A stretch of DNA of 11,697 nt from Candidatus Agathobaculum merdigallinarum (GTDB lineage: Bacteria; Bacillota; Clostridia; Oscillospirales; Butyricicoccaceae). The notes beneath the pieces are model-generated. The model ran no database searches. It saw nothing but the letters and a program-made list of their open reading frames with translations, and was not told where the DNA came from. This document shows, piece by piece, positions 5,677 to 11,697 of the stretch (the first letter of the stretch is position 1; the number at the start of each line of letters is the position of its first letter). The DNA lies in the NCBI GenBank assembly GCA_019115425.1, contig DXDO01000154.1:1-11697 (forward strand). The letters run 5' to 3'. A program made the position numbers and the translations under genes.

Positions 5677-7973
5677 TCCTGTCCCTTCCGGATGCCCCTG
5701 AGCACCTTTTCCGGCGTGATGGGCAGTTCGCGGTGCCAAACGCCGGTCGCGTGCGCGATGGCGTGTGCGATCGCGGGCGAGGGCGTGTTGATGACGATCT
5801 CTCCGATCGACTTTGCGCCGAACGGCCCGCTCTGCTCATAGCTGGACTCGAACTCGACGCGCAGCTTTCCCATATCCAGACGGGTCGGGATCTTATACTG
5901 CATAAATGAATTTTCCACAATGCGGCCGGTCGGCTCATAGGTCACGTCCTCAAACAGCGCCATGCCGATGCCCTGCACAATGCCGCCCTCGGTCTGCACG
6001 CGGGCGAGGTTCGGATTGACCGGCGTGCCGCAGTCCACGACCGCCGCATAATCCAGCACGTCCACCTGTCCAGTCTCGCGATCCAGCTCGATCTCGACCA
6101 TGCCGACCATGAACGGCGGGGGCGAAATGGGCGAGGAGTGCGAAACGGTCGCCTCCACCGCCGTGCTGTTGCCGCACATGGACTTGGTCGCAATATCGAA
6201 CAGCGAGACCTCGCCCGTGCCATCGATCCTGCGCACCGCGCGGCCCGCGAATTCCAGCTCGTCCGGCTTGCAGTTCAGCAGATCCGCCGCAACGGCGCAG
6301 ATGTTCTCTTTCAGCTGCTCGCACGCCTTTTCGACCGCCTTGCCGGTGACGTAGGTGGTGGAGGACGCATACGATCCCGAGTCATAGGGCGATGCGTCCG
6401 AATCCGCGCCGAACACCGCGATATCCTCCAACGAGCAGTCCAGGCACTCGGCTGCCATCTGGGCAAGGATCGTATCGCAGCCCGTTCCCATGTCCGCCGC
6501 GCCGATCATCAGGTTGTAAAAGCCCTCGTCGCTCAGCTTGATGGTCGCGGAACCGACGTCCACGCCCGAAATGCCCGAGCCCTGCATGGCCATCGCCACG
6601 CCCGCCGTGCGCACCTTGCCGTTTCCCATATCGCGCACAGGATACTTTTCGTCCCAGCCGAAGATCTCCTTACAGCGCTCCATGCAGCGGTCGAGCGCAC
6701 AGGCGTCCGCCTGCTCATTGTAGTACGCGGTCATAACCTGTCCTTCGCGCACCATATTTTTTTCGCGGATGGCGACAGGGTCGATCCCCAGCCGGTCCGC
6801 CAGCTCGCTGACCGCGCTCTCGACCGCAAAAATGCCCTGCGTCGCGCCGTAACCGCGGTACGCGCCCGCGGCCTGCATATTGGTATATACCACGTCGTAG
6901 GCGAACCGGAACGCCTCGAGGTTGCCGGTGTACAGCGGGATGGACTTATGGCCGGACAGGCCGACCGTGGTCGGGCCGTGCTCGCCGAACGCGCCCGTGT
7001 TGGACAGGGTGTACACGTCGATCGCGCGGATGACGCCGTCCCTGTTCGCGCCAACGCGCACATGCACTTCCATCTCATGGCGCGGCGAGCCTGCGATCTG
7101 GCACTCCTCGCGGGTGTAAATCATCTTGGCAGGCTTGCCGGTCTTCCAGGTCACAAGCGCGGGGTACACCTCGGCCACGACCGTCTGCTTCGCGCCGAAG
7201 CCGCCGCCGATGCGCGGCTTTTCGACGTGGATCTTGCTCTTCGGGATGTCCAGCGCGTTCGCGATGATGCGGCGCACATGGAACACGATCTGCGTGGACG
7301 AAATGATGTGCAGGCGGCCGTAGTGATCGATCTCAGTGTAGGTGCGGAAGGTTTCCATCATGGCCTGCTGGCAGGCCTTGGTGTGGTAAACATGGTCGAC
7401 GACCTCGTCGCAGCTTGCCAGCACCGCGTCTACATCTCCGTCGCCGCAGGATTCGCTCGCGCACAGGTTGCGCTGGTTGTCCGCCCCGACTGGGCAGAGC
7501 GACCGCCAGCTGTCCTCCGGATGCACGAGGATCTTGTTGTTCTTGGCCGTGTGGATGTCGAGCACCGGCTCGAGCACCTGATATTTCACTTTGATGAGTT
7601 TCAGCGCCTTGTCAACCGCTTTTTCGCTCTCGCCCGCGACGATCGCGACCGCGTCGCCCACAAAGCGCACGCGCCGGTCGAGGATCAGCCGGTCGTAGGG
7701 AGACGGCTCGGGGAAGGTCTGCCCCGCCATGGTAAACCGCTTCTGCGGCACGTCCTTATAGGTGAACACGCACGCAATCCTCGGCACCTTCATCGCGATA
7801 TCGGTGTTGATCTCCTCGATGAGCGCATGGGCGTGCGGCGAGCGCAGCACCTTGACCACCAAGCAGTCGTGCGGGGTCACGTCGTCCACATAGGCGGGCT
7901 TGCCGAGCAGAAGCTGCATGGCGTCCTTTTTGCGCACCGGCCGGCTGACCACGCGGAATTTGTTCTCGCTCAT
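5673..7973 (-). CDS. xdhA: Xanthine dehydrogenase family, molybdenum-binding subunit
   Basis: A 766-residue large subunit that holds the molybdopterin dinucleotide and hydroxylates the substrate, passing electrons to the FeS and FAD subunits; probably cytoplasmic, with no signal peptide. The N-terminal a/b hammerhead domain shows GKPAYVDDV (24-32). Family motifs are GGGFGAKQ (256-263), AYRGYGATQG (371-380), AADMGTGCDT (492-501), QGIGMALFED (667-676) and GPFGAKSIGE (716-725), whose Glu725 is the expected catalytic base. A register-based comparison with bovine xanthine oxidase puts Gln263 at the substrate-binding Glu802 position and Gly341 at Arg880, so the exact substrate is uncertain. ATG at 7973 overlaps the FeS subunit stop by 4 nt (ATGA), and the 3' end overlaps the MocA-like gene likewise. 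Purine context (Xpt, permease) favours xanthine or hypoxanthine. The family is certain, the substrate less so. Confidence 0.9.
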   Translation of the reverse strand: MSENKFRVVSRPVRKKDAMQLLLGKPAYVDDVTPHDCLVVKVLRSPHAHALIEEINTDIAMKVPRIACVFTYKDVPQKRFTMAGQTFPEPSPYDRLILDRRVRFVGDAVAIVAGESEKAVDKALKLIKVKYQVLEPVLDIHTAKNNKILVHPEDSWRSLCPVGADNQRNLCASESCGDGDVDAVLASCDEVVDHVYHTKACQQAMMETFRTYTEIDHYGRLHIISSTQIVFHVRRIIANALDIPKSKIHVEKPRIGGGFGAKQTVVAEVYPALVTWKTGKPAKMIYTREECQIAGSPRHEMEVHVRVGANRDGVIRAIDVYTLSNTGAFGEHGPTTVGLSGHKSIPLYTGNLEAFRFAYDVVYTNMQAAGAYRGYGATQGIFAVESAVSELADRLGIDPVAIREKNMVREGQVMTAYYNEQADACALDRCMERCKEIFGWDEKYPVRDMGNGKVRTAGVAMAMQGSGISGVDVGSATIKLSDEGFYNLMIGAADMGTGCDTILAQMAAECLDCSLEDIAVFGADSDASPYDSGSYASSTTYVTGKAVEKACEQLKENICAVAADLLNCKPDELEFAGRAVRRIDGTGEVSLFDIATKSMCGNSTAVEATVSHSSPISPPPFMVGMVEIELDRETGQVDVLDYAAVVDCGTPVNPNLARVQTEGGIVQGIGMALFEDVTYEPTGRIVENSFMQYKIPTRLDMGKLRVEFESSYEQSGPFGAKSIGEIVINTPSPAIAHAIAHATGVWHRELPITPEKVLRGIRKGQE

Positions 7974-8434
7974 GCCTGCGCCCCCTTTCTGCTGTCCAAA
8001 TACGCGCGGATGCCGCGCAGCTGCCCCTCATAGCCCGAGCAGCGGCACAGATTGCCCGCGAGGTAGGCGCGGATCTCGTCGTCCGTCGGGTCGGGATTTT
8101 CGCGCAGCAGCGCAATGGTGTTCATCACAAAGCCCGGGTTGCAGAAGCCGCACTGCTCCGCGCCCTGATCCGCGATAAAGCCCACGAAGTCCTCGGCTTC
8201 CTCCTGCAGCCCCTCGAGGGTCTGCACATGGTGCCCCGCCGCGCGCGCGGCGAGCACACTGCACGATAAAACAGGCGTGCCGTCCATGAGCACGGTGCAC
8301 AGGCCGCAGTTTGCGGTCTCGCACCCGCGCTTGACCGAATAGCAGCCGTGGTCGCGCACAAAATCGATCAGCAGCGTGTCCGCGTCGATGGACGCAGTCA
8401 CCGGTTTGCCGTTGAGCGTCAGTTTAATCTCCAT
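7970..8434 (-). CDS. xdhC: Xanthine dehydrogenase family, [2Fe-2S] subunit
   Basis: A 154-residue iron-sulfur subunit that relays electrons from the molybdenum centre to FAD. The plant-type ferredoxin cluster ligands are Cys38, Cys43, Cys46 and Cys58 (GCETANCGLC at 37-46). The second, all-helical cluster is bound by Cys95, Cys98, Cys130 and Cys132 (CGFC at 95-98 and NLCRCSGY at 128-135). All eight ligands are present and the length is normal for the small subunit of three-subunit hydroxylases. The ATG at 8434 lies 3 nt after the FAD-subunit stop, and its ribosome binding site AAGGAGG lies within the last codons of that gene, a sign of translational coupling. The gene letters follow E. coli xdhABC use, where XdhC is the FeS subunit; in other bacteria XdhC names an unrelated maturation factor. 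Confidence 0.92.
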   Translation of the reverse strand: MEIKLTLNGKPVTASIDADTLLIDFVRDHGCYSVKRGCETANCGLCTVLMDGTPVLSCSVLAARAAGHHVQTLEGLQEEAEDFVGFIADQGAEQCGFCNPGFVMNTIALLRENPDPTDDEIRAYLAGNLCRCSGYEGQLRGIRAYLDSRKGAQA

Positions 8435-8437
8435 GCC

Positions 8438-9232
8438 TTATCCCTCCTTCGAAAGCGCGAGCGCCGCGCGGCGCACCAGCACCTTGCAGATCTCGCGGCG
8501 GTAGTCCGCGCTCGCGCGCGTATTGCCGCCGAGCGCCACGCGGGAGGCGATATCCTCCGCAAACGCGCGGGCGCTGTCCTCTGTGATGCCCTGCGCGAGC
8601 ACGCCCCCCTCGTCCGCAAACGCGACCGCGGGCATGGGGCGCGCGCCGATCACGCAGGTGTATGTGCCCTCCCGCTCGCTCAGCGCGCAGGTCAGCACGG
8701 GAAAGTCGGTCGAGATGTTGCGCTGGGACTGATAGGCCACCCGCCGCGGCGCCTTGGGCACGGTGACCTGCGTCAGGATGTCGCGCGTGGTGCGCGGCAG
8801 CGCAGCGAAATCCGCAAGCGGCATTTCGCCCGCATGGTGCAGCGTGACCGTTGCGTCCAGCGCAAGAAACAGCGTCAGCACGTCCGAAAAGCCGAACCGT
8901 CCCCACAGGCTGCCGCCCACGGTTGCGCAGTTGCGGAACTGCACGCCCACAATATGGCGCACCGCCTCTTCCATCGCGCCCCCAGTCAGCGCGGCAAGAC
9001 CCGCGTGCTGTTCGAGCGCACGCAGGGGGACCATCGCGCCGATACGGTATTCGTTTTCGTCCTCCTCGATCCTGTCCAGCCCAAGGCCGCACAGGTCGAT
9101 CGCCGTACCCACGTTCCTGTGCTGCATCTTGAGCCACAGCATGCCACCCAGCACCACATTATTCTTTTTCTGACAAAGCGCATACGCTTCGTCAAGGCTC
9201 TCCGGCCTGACATATTGCCCGATCGTCAACAA
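8438..9232 (-). CDS. xdhB: Xanthine dehydrogenase family, FAD-binding subunit
   Basis: A flavoprotein subunit of the CO-dehydrogenase medium-subunit type that passes electrons from the FeS clusters to an acceptor such as NAD+. FAD-binding stretches are NVVLGGMLWLKM near the N-terminus and RNCATVGGSLWGRFGFSDVL in the middle; a CO-dehydrogenase-flavoprotein C-terminal domain follows. I place the start at the TTG at 9232 (264 residues): GGAGG ends 8 nt before it, and the protein then begins (M)LTIGQYVRPESLDEAY, where family members begin. An in-frame ATG at 9265 would give 275 residues but has no Shine-Dalgarno and would lie only about 8 nt from the predicted transcription start. First gene of the hydroxylase operon. 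Confidence 0.88.
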   Translation of the reverse strand: MLTIGQYVRPESLDEAYALCQKKNNVVLGGMLWLKMQHRNVGTAIDLCGLGLDRIEEDENEYRIGAMVPLRALEQHAGLAALTGGAMEEAVRHIVGVQFRNCATVGGSLWGRFGFSDVLTLFLALDATVTLHHAGEMPLADFAALPRTTRDILTQVTVPKAPRRVAYQSQRNISTDFPVLTCALSEREGTYTCVIGARPMPAVAFADEGGVLAQGITEDSARAFAEDIASRVALGGNTRASADYRREICKVLVRRAALALSKEG

Positions 9233-9280
9233 AGCCCATTCCTCCGTTTTCCTTGACAGACGCATCTTATTGATGTGCTT

Positions 9281-9309
9281 ATCATACCATGTAAATACCA
9301 GAAATACAA
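9281..9309 (-). promoter_or_regulatory. Promoter of the xanthine dehydrogenase operon
   Basis: On the minus strand, -35 TTGTAT (9304-9309), a 17-nt spacer and -10 TATGAT (9281-9286). Transcription would start near 9274, leaving about 42 nt before the TTG start at 9232 and including its GGAGG. The position between the permease terminator and xdhB makes it the operon promoter. Confidence 0.7.
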
Positions 9310-9344
9310 TTTTCCCTGCGGTTTTTCGTTATCTTTTTTATAAA

Positions 9345-9407
9345 ATAACGGCTTCCGGACATGAAAAGCGGCTTCCGGCGCGAACTGCTTGCGCCGGAAG
9401 CCGTTAT
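9345..9407 (-). terminator. Terminator region of the permease gene, with three copies of one repeat arm
   Basis: Downstream of the permease on the minus strand, CGGCTTCCGGCGC (9403-9391) pairs with GCGCCGGAAGCCG (9381-9369) over a 9-nt loop, and CTTTTC follows. A third copy, CCGGAAGCCGTTAT (9358-9345), can instead pair with ATAACGGCTTCCGG (9407-9394) and is followed by TTTATAAAA. The two hairpins use the same left arm and exclude each other. At least one should act as an intrinsic terminator separating the permease from the xdh promoter. Confidence 0.7.
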
Positions 9408-9429
9408 CCCGCGAAATACTGGGGGCAGC

Positions 9430-10866
9430 TTATGCGTTTTCTTCGGTCTTTTCCTTGGGCAGCAGCACATTGAGCACAATGGCCACAAATGCCGCCGGCA
9501 CAATGCCCGAACCGCCGAAGATCAGCTGCACCAGCTGCGGCAGATCGGCCAGCACCGCGGTGTTGGCGCCGAGGCCGTAACCCAGACCGAGCGCGACCGA
9601 AACGATCGTCATGTTTCGCGCAGTCAGCGGCTCCTTGGTGATCAGCTGGATGCCGCTCATGACGATGGACGAGAACATCATGACCGCCGCGCCGCCAAGC
9701 ACGCTCTCCGGCATGATGGAAACCAGCGCCGCAAGCTTGGGCATCAGGCCACACAGGATGAGGAAGATCGCGCCGCAGGTAAAGGCCACGCGGTTGACGA
9801 TCTTGGTCATGGTGACCAGACCGACGTTCTGGCTGAACGAGGTGTTCGGCAGCACGCCGAACAGGGCTGCGAACGAGGAGCCCAGGCCGTCGCACACGAT
9901 GCCGCCGGACAGCTCCTTGTCGGTCGCCTCGCGGCCGATGCCGCCCAGCATGACGCCCGAAATATCGCCCACGGTCTCCACCGCGGTGACAATGAACATT
10001 ACCATAACCGGCAAAATCGCGCGCAGATCAAATACCGGCTTGACCGGCATGATCTCCGGAACGGCAAACCAGCTTGCCTGCGCGACCTGATTCCAGTCCA
10101 GCACCCACGCCTTGGTATATTCGACGCCCTCGGCGGTCACACCGGTCGTATCGAGGAAAAACGGCAGGATGGCGCAGATCACATAACCCACGATGATGCC
10201 GATCAGAATGCAGGAATAGCTGAGCATCCCCTTGGAGCAGTGCTTGCATACCAGAATGACAATCAGCACCACCAGCGCGATCAGCAGGTTTTCCACCGAA
10301 CCATAGTCCGGCGCCGAGCTGCCGCCGCCAAACGAGCTGACGCCCACGCTGATCAGCGACAGGCCGATGGACAGCACCACCGTACCCGTGACGACCGCAG
10401 GGAAAAACCGGCGCAGCGGCTTGAGGAAAAAGCCCAGCACGGTCTCAAACAGGCCGCCGATGATAGACGCGCCCATCATGGCCGCATACGCGAGGATACC
10501 GCCGCCCATGACCTTTGCCACGCTCTGGAATACGCCGATAAAACCCGAGCTGGTGCCCATAATGATCGGCACCTTGCCGCCCACCGGACCGATGGAGAAC
10601 AGCTGCACCAGCGTTACAATGCCCGCAACCAGCATGGCGTTCTGCAAAAGCGATACCTGAAGCGCGGCAAATTCAGCCGCGTCATTCATGGACGCGCACA
10701 GGCTCGTAATGATCAGAATCGGGGTCAGATTGCCCACGAACATCGCCAGCACATGCTGAAGCCCGAGCGGAATCGCCTGGCTCAGCGGGATCTTGGCCGA
10801 AAAGTCATATGGTCCGAAAAATTTCTTTTCCGGCGCTTCCACGGCCTTTTGATTTTCTTTTTCCAT
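9430..10866 (-). CDS. pbuX: Xanthine/uracil permease, nucleobase:cation symporter-2 family
   Basis: A 478-residue inner-membrane transporter of the NCS2 family, importing xanthine or a related nucleobase with a proton or sodium ion. The body is strongly hydrophobic with the 12-14 segments expected. Family landmarks are QHVLAMF at 37-43 (His38 corresponds to a conserved TM1 histidine of XanQ), MGTSSGFIG at 103-111, AVETVGDISG at 295-304 with the binding-site glutamate Glu297, and the NCS2 signature QNVGLVTMTKIVNR at 346-359. The length fits bacterial purine members. ATG at 10866 follows GGGAGG by about 6 nt. Its place between xpt and the xanthine dehydrogenase genes makes xanthine the favoured substrate, and pbuX the favoured name; uric acid or uracil cannot be excluded. 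It has its own promoter and terminator. Confidence 0.88.
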   Translation of the reverse strand: MEKENQKAVEAPEKKFFGPYDFSAKIPLSQAIPLGLQHVLAMFVGNLTPILIITSLCASMNDAAEFAALQVSLLQNAMLVAGIVTLVQLFSIGPVGGKVPIIMGTSSGFIGVFQSVAKVMGGGILAYAAMMGASIIGGLFETVLGFFLKPLRRFFPAVVTGTVVLSIGLSLISVGVSSFGGGSSAPDYGSVENLLIALVVLIVILVCKHCSKGMLSYSCILIGIIVGYVICAILPFFLDTTGVTAEGVEYTKAWVLDWNQVAQASWFAVPEIMPVKPVFDLRAILPVMVMFIVTAVETVGDISGVMLGGIGREATDKELSGGIVCDGLGSSFAALFGVLPNTSFSQNVGLVTMTKIVNRVAFTCGAIFLILCGLMPKLAALVSIMPESVLGGAAVMMFSSIVMSGIQLITKEPLTARNMTIVSVALGLGYGLGANTAVLADLPQLVQLIFGGSGIVPAAFVAIVLNVLLPKEKTEENA

Positions 10867-10893
10867 AATTTCCTCCCTGTCCGCATTTTGTGA

Positions 10894-10910
10894 AATGAAT
10901 CGCTTTCATT
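10894..10910 (-). promoter_or_regulatory. Palindromic operator, cre-like, at the permease transcription start
   Basis: AATGAA and TTCATT flank the 5-nt centre AGCGA (minus strand), overlapping the -10 box and the likely start point. The core ATGAAAGCGATTCAT resembles a LacI-family site such as the CcpA cre box, with one mismatch to the loose cre consensus near its right end. Binding here would block RNA polymerase. The identity of the regulator is inferred. Confidence 0.45.
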
Positions 10911-10916
10911 ATAGCA
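10908..10916 (-). promoter_or_regulatory. Extended -10 promoter of the permease gene
   Basis: On the minus strand the sequence TGCTATAAT is an extended -10 element (TG, one base, perfect TATAAT at 10908-10913). The hexamer 17 nt upstream is a poor -35 (TGGGAG), which the TG extension could compensate. The predicted leader is only about 35 nt, too short for a purine riboswitch. Confidence 0.65.
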
Positions 10917-10985
10917 AAATTTCGCTCATACTCCCACCGTGTTTGACAATTTTTTGCCCCATTCGGGGATTTTCTACGTTTCGTT

Positions 10986-11017
10986 CAAGAAACGCGCATT
11001 CCCATGCGTCTTTCTTG
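10986..11017. repeat. Imperfect stem-loop between xpt terminator and permease promoter
   Basis: CAAGAAA (10986-10992) pairs with TTTCTTG (11011-11017), and CGCAT (10995-10999) with ATGCG (11004-11008), separated by a small internal loop and closed by a 4-nt loop. It lies upstream of the permease promoter and after the xpt terminator, so neither explains it. No T-run follows closely on the minus strand. Confidence 0.5.
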
Positions 11018-11039
11018 TATTTTTCCCCATAAGCGGAAC

Positions 11040-11065
11040 AAAACCGGCTGCTGAAGCCGGTTTTT
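11040..11065 (-). terminator. Intrinsic terminator of xpt
   Basis: A 10-bp perfect stem, AAAACCGGCT (11040-11049) with AGCCGGTTTT (11055-11064), has a 5-nt loop. On the minus strand the stem is followed by a T-rich TTTTGTTCC stretch, and it lies about 18 nt after the xpt stop codon. T-runs on both sides allow function in either direction. Confidence 0.82.
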
Positions 11066-11082
11066 CCTCTTGCCGCTGATGA

Positions 11083-11661
11083 TTACTCGCGGAACTGCAC
11101 GGTCTGCGTCGCCGCGTCCATGCCGTCCACGATCGCGAGCGACTCGACCCGCAGCCCCTTTTCGCGCAGCAGCTTGCCACCGCACTGGAAGCCCTTTTCG
11201 ATCACGATGCCGATGCCCACCACGTTCGCGTGCGCCTCCTCAACGATCTGGCACAGCCCCATAGCCGCGCAGCCGTTTGCGAGGAAATCGTCAATGATCA
11301 GCACGTTGTCCCCCTCGTTCAGAAAACGGCTGGCAACAATGACCTCATACCGGCGCTTGTGGGTGAAGGATTCGATCGGCGCGGACAGCATGGTGCCGTC
11401 CAGATTGATCGACTGGGATTTTTTTGCAAACACCACCGGCACATGAAAATACTGCGCCACGACCGCAGCAATGCCGATCCCCGAAGCCTCGATCGTCAGG
11501 ATCCGGTCCACTTTCACATCAGCAAACCGGCGTTGAAACTCCTTGCCGATCTCATTGAACAGCTCAATGTCCATCTGGTGGTTGAGGAAATTGTCCACCT
11601 TGAGCACATTCCCCTCTTTGATGACACCGTCTTTTCTGATTCGCTCTTTCAAAAGTTCCAT
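11083..11661 (-). CDS. xpt: Xanthine phosphoribosyltransferase
   Basis: A 192-residue cytoplasmic enzyme converting xanthine and PRPP to XMP and pyrophosphate (purine salvage), nearly the same length as Bacillus subtilis Xpt (194). It starts MELLKERIRKDG. The type I phosphoribosyltransferase PRPP loop is seen as NVLIIDDFLANGCAA around residues 118-132, with the family-typical RILTIEASGIGIA near 53-65 and VVFAKKSQSINL around 76-87. ATG at 11661 follows AGGAAG by about 9 nt. The permease gene comes next in the same direction, as in the xpt-pbuX pair of Bacillus, but here a terminator and a new promoter separate them. Only 36 nt of upstream sequence are in the window, so a guanine riboswitch, common before xpt, could lie just outside. 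Confidence 0.95.
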   Translation of the reverse strand: MELLKERIRKDGVIKEGNVLKVDNFLNHQMDIELFNEIGKEFQRRFADVKVDRILTIEASGIGIAAVVAQYFHVPVVFAKKSQSINLDGTMLSAPIESFTHKRRYEVIVASRFLNEGDNVLIIDDFLANGCAAMGLCQIVEEAHANVVGIGIVIEKGFQCGGKLLREKGLRVESLAIVDGMDAATQTVQFRE

Positions 11662-11697
11662 GCTCTCGCTCTTCCTTGTCCGTTTCGTCTTTTTATA

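Noticed and set aside
6138..8033. 631-codon open frame on the plus strand opposite the molybdenum and FeS subunit genes
   Set aside because: It lies antisense to a certain xdhA reading, has low-complexity Arg/Ala/His-rich sequence typical of a GC-rich shadow frame, and has no ribosome binding site or family match.
9361..10893. 510-codon plus-strand frame opposite the permease
   Set aside because: It mirrors the permease codons, is rich in His, Arg, Gln and Asp as expected for the antisense of a hydrophobic membrane protein, and begins inside the terminator region.
10867..11082. Purine riboswitch before the permease
   Set aside because: The predicted leader after the extended -10 promoter is only about 35 nt, and no three-way-junction pattern was found. 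A riboswitch could still precede xpt outside the window.
1..11697. CRISPR arrays, tRNA or rRNA genes, insertion-sequence ends
   Set aside because: No regularly spaced repeats, no RNA-gene signatures, and no transposase or terminal inverted repeats other than the serine recombinase were seen.

Overview
The window looks like chromosomal DNA from a GC-rich anaerobic Firmicute. A butyrate-producing clostridium of the Oscillospirales / Butyricicoccaceae type is my guess. This rests on a butyryl-CoA-dehydrogenase-like gene, a clostridial-type large serine recombinase, strong AGGAGG ribosome binding sites, Gram-positive style promoters and high third-position GC. No marker fixes the genus.

Left part (1-4340). 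A 3'-truncated acyl-CoA dehydrogenase gene runs off the left edge on the minus strand. It has a near-consensus promoter and a long leader with extended base pairing. Divergent from it is an asnB-type asparagine synthetase gene on the plus strand, which is broken: reading leaves the family after residue 466 of an expected 600 or more. The break coincides with a small ORF followed by a large serine recombinase. The missing asnB 3' part is not downstream in this window. The simplest reading is that asnB was used as the attachment site of a recombinase-carrying element, or that a rearrangement left a remnant. The recombinase has no ATG/GTG/TTG at its natural start, only CTG, and the local sequence suggests a 2-nt insertion destroyed an ATGA stop/start overlap. 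An 18-bp perfect hairpin ends the recombinase gene and also serves the convergent genes to its right.

Right part (4341-11661). All genes are on the minus strand and, read in transcription order, form a purine module. Xanthine phosphoribosyltransferase (xpt) ends at a terminator. A nucleobase:cation symporter-2 xanthine/uracil-type permease follows, with its own extended -10 promoter and a cre-like palindrome at the probable transcription start. After a repeat-built terminator region, a third promoter drives a compact operon: FAD subunit, [2Fe-2S] subunit and molybdenum subunit of a xanthine-dehydrogenase-family hydroxylase, a MocA-like molybdenum cofactor nucleotidyltransferase, a 25-codon ORF, and a Vat/CatB-type acetyltransferase. 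The hydroxylase genes overlap or nearly touch, implying translational coupling. The module would import purine bases and either salvage xanthine to XMP (Xpt) or oxidise it.

Most unusual points: asnB disrupted at the recombinase; the damaged-looking recombinase start; the structured bcd leader; the short leader-like ORF in front of the acetyltransferase; and non-canonical substrate-pocket residues in the molybdenum subunit.
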